Both the position numbers and the translations under genes were made by a program. Positions 38,617-38,968 of a DNA stretch of 38,968 bases are shown one piece after another. The notes under the pieces are model-generated. The model was not told the DNA's origin and ran no database searches. It worked only from the letters and a program-made list of their open reading frames with translations. Every line of letters begins with the position of its first letter. Position 1 is the first letter of the stretch. The stretch comes from Zoogloea sp. LCSB751 (GTDB taxonomy: Bacteria > Pseudomonadota > Gammaproteobacteria > Burkholderiales > Rhodocyclaceae). Location of the stretch: the NCBI RefSeq assembly GCF_002028455.1, contig NZ_MWUM01000036.1, positions 1 to 38,968 on the forward strand. The letters are read 5' to 3'.

Positions 38617-38818
38617 CTACACCGCGTGCAGACCTGACCACCGCATGATGCGGGTCGAGATGACGCCCAAGATGCGGGAGATCGCCGAGCAGATCGCGGC
38701 CCTGCAAGCCCAGTACCGCAAGCTAGAAGAGGCCGAGCAGCGCCGCGCGCTGCACGCCTTCCTGCACGGGGTGCGGCAGCGCGCCGAGACGCGCTGCTTG
38801 AACGAGATCGCCGGGTGA
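38603..38818 (+). CDS. Small coiled-coil-like protein
   Basis: ATG at 38603 follows GGAG six bases upstream and lies inside the end of the previous gene. The 71-residue product contains a helical heptad-like region (MREIAEQIAALQAQYRKLEE) with many Gln, Glu and Arg residues. It is the last gene of the mob operon; nine bases later comes site S7. Function unknown. Confidence 0.6.
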   Translation: MPKTDYTACRPDHRMMRVEMTPKMREIAEQIAALQAQYRKLEEAEQRRALHAFLHGVRQRAETRCLNEIAG

Positions 38819-38827
38819 TGGTTTGTC

Positions 38828-38850
38828 GGTAGGTATATATATACCTATCA
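38828..38850. repeat. Tetramer palindrome site S7
   Basis: GGTAGGTATATATATACCTA is a near-perfect dyad. It lies between the convergent ends of the mob operon and the PAAR cargo operon. Read on the minus strand, the TGA of the cargo gene (38850-38848) is followed in frame by the TAG of TAGGTATATATATACC, as at S5. Confidence 0.82.
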
Positions 38851-38968
38851 AATGGCGTAGATGCCCCATTCGATCAACAGCCCTGATTTGCGCAAAAAAT
38901 CGGGGCCGACCAGCATTGGCTTATAGGCCATGCCGCGCAGCTCGTCGGCGTGCTTGGCCAGCACAGCC
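38848..38968 (-). CDS. C-terminal part of the junction-crossing unknown protein
   Basis: This is the end of the gene that starts at 523 and crosses the circle junction. The part unique to this end (38848-38891) codes for the last 13 residues, ending GLLIEWGIYAI, and a TGA at 38848-38850 that is part of site S7; bases 38892-38968 duplicate positions 1-77. Confidence 0.75.
   Translation of the reverse strand, partial: AVLAKHADELRGMAYKPMLVGPDFLRKSGLLIEWGIYAI

Noticed and set aside
1..38968. Antibiotic or metal resistance genes, tRNA and rRNA genes
   Set aside because: None recognised on either strand.

Overview
The window is a complete circular plasmid. Bases 38892-38968 repeat bases 1-77 exactly, so the molecule is about 38,891 bp and a 77-base overlap was left at the linear ends. 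GC-rich coding sequence, an IncQ2-like mobilisation set, KfrA, a ColE2-type Rep and type VI secretion (T6SS) cargo suggest a betaproteobacterial host (Burkholderiales/Comamonadaceae-like). The host is inferred. I see no antibiotic-resistance genes, no rRNA or tRNA and no CRISPR array.

Layout. (1) 38848 through the junction to 5045, minus strand: a tightly packed cargo operon that begins with a PAAR spike protein, a VRR-NUC nuclease and a TsiV (DUF3396) immunity protein, followed by four small genes including a lipoprotein. (2) 5130-7122: a 1,993-bp Tn402/Tn5053-like element without tni transposition genes. It carries mazEF, a serine resolvase and one unknown gene, has 25-bp inverted ends and a GGCGT duplication, and sits inside the res region of the plasmid's own resolvase. 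(3) 7228-8715: plasmid resolvase, a translationally coupled Rap1a/Tai-type immunity gene and a membrane protein. (4) 9052-15301: a 6,250-bp ISL3-family transposon with eight passenger genes, 15-bp inverted ends and an 8-bp duplication (TTTTTTTC). It splits a dinJ-yafQ toxin-antitoxin operon; removing it on paper restores both genes. (5) 15217-18543, minus strand: antitoxin remnant, DEDDh exonuclease, two HAD-fold proteins and small genes. (6) 18736-21880: ParF/ParG-like partition genes, a ParC-like gene, ColE2-type rep with a structured leader, and a presumed origin. (7) 21881-24711: CHC2-like protein, KfrA operon and structured non-coding DNA. (8) 24531-32403, minus strand: DotA/TraY-like membrane protein, M23 peptidase, secreted and membrane proteins and two degenerate HAD-like proteins, with no secretion ATPase. 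(9) 32926-38818: mobE-mobD-mobC, oriT, mobB and a MobA relaxase-primase fusion, then two small genes.

The feature I find most novel is a set of seven tetramer-built palindromic sites (core GGTATGTATATACC-like) at 15663, 17747, 18628, 18707, 19663, 22639 and 38828. They flank the partition operon and cargo genes. Four of them begin at the stop codon of the adjacent gene with their TAG in that gene's reading frame. They look like targets of the ribbon-helix-helix ParG-like protein, possibly serving as centromere and operators at once, and perhaps as junctions at which gene modules were joined.

How the parts fit: Rep and the partition, KfrA, resolvase and toxin-antitoxin genes keep the plasmid; the mob genes let a co-resident conjugative system move it; the cargo (effector, immunity and lipoprotein genes) would serve contact-dependent competition in a host that has its own T6SS. 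Two transposons have each interrupted a backbone maintenance locus.
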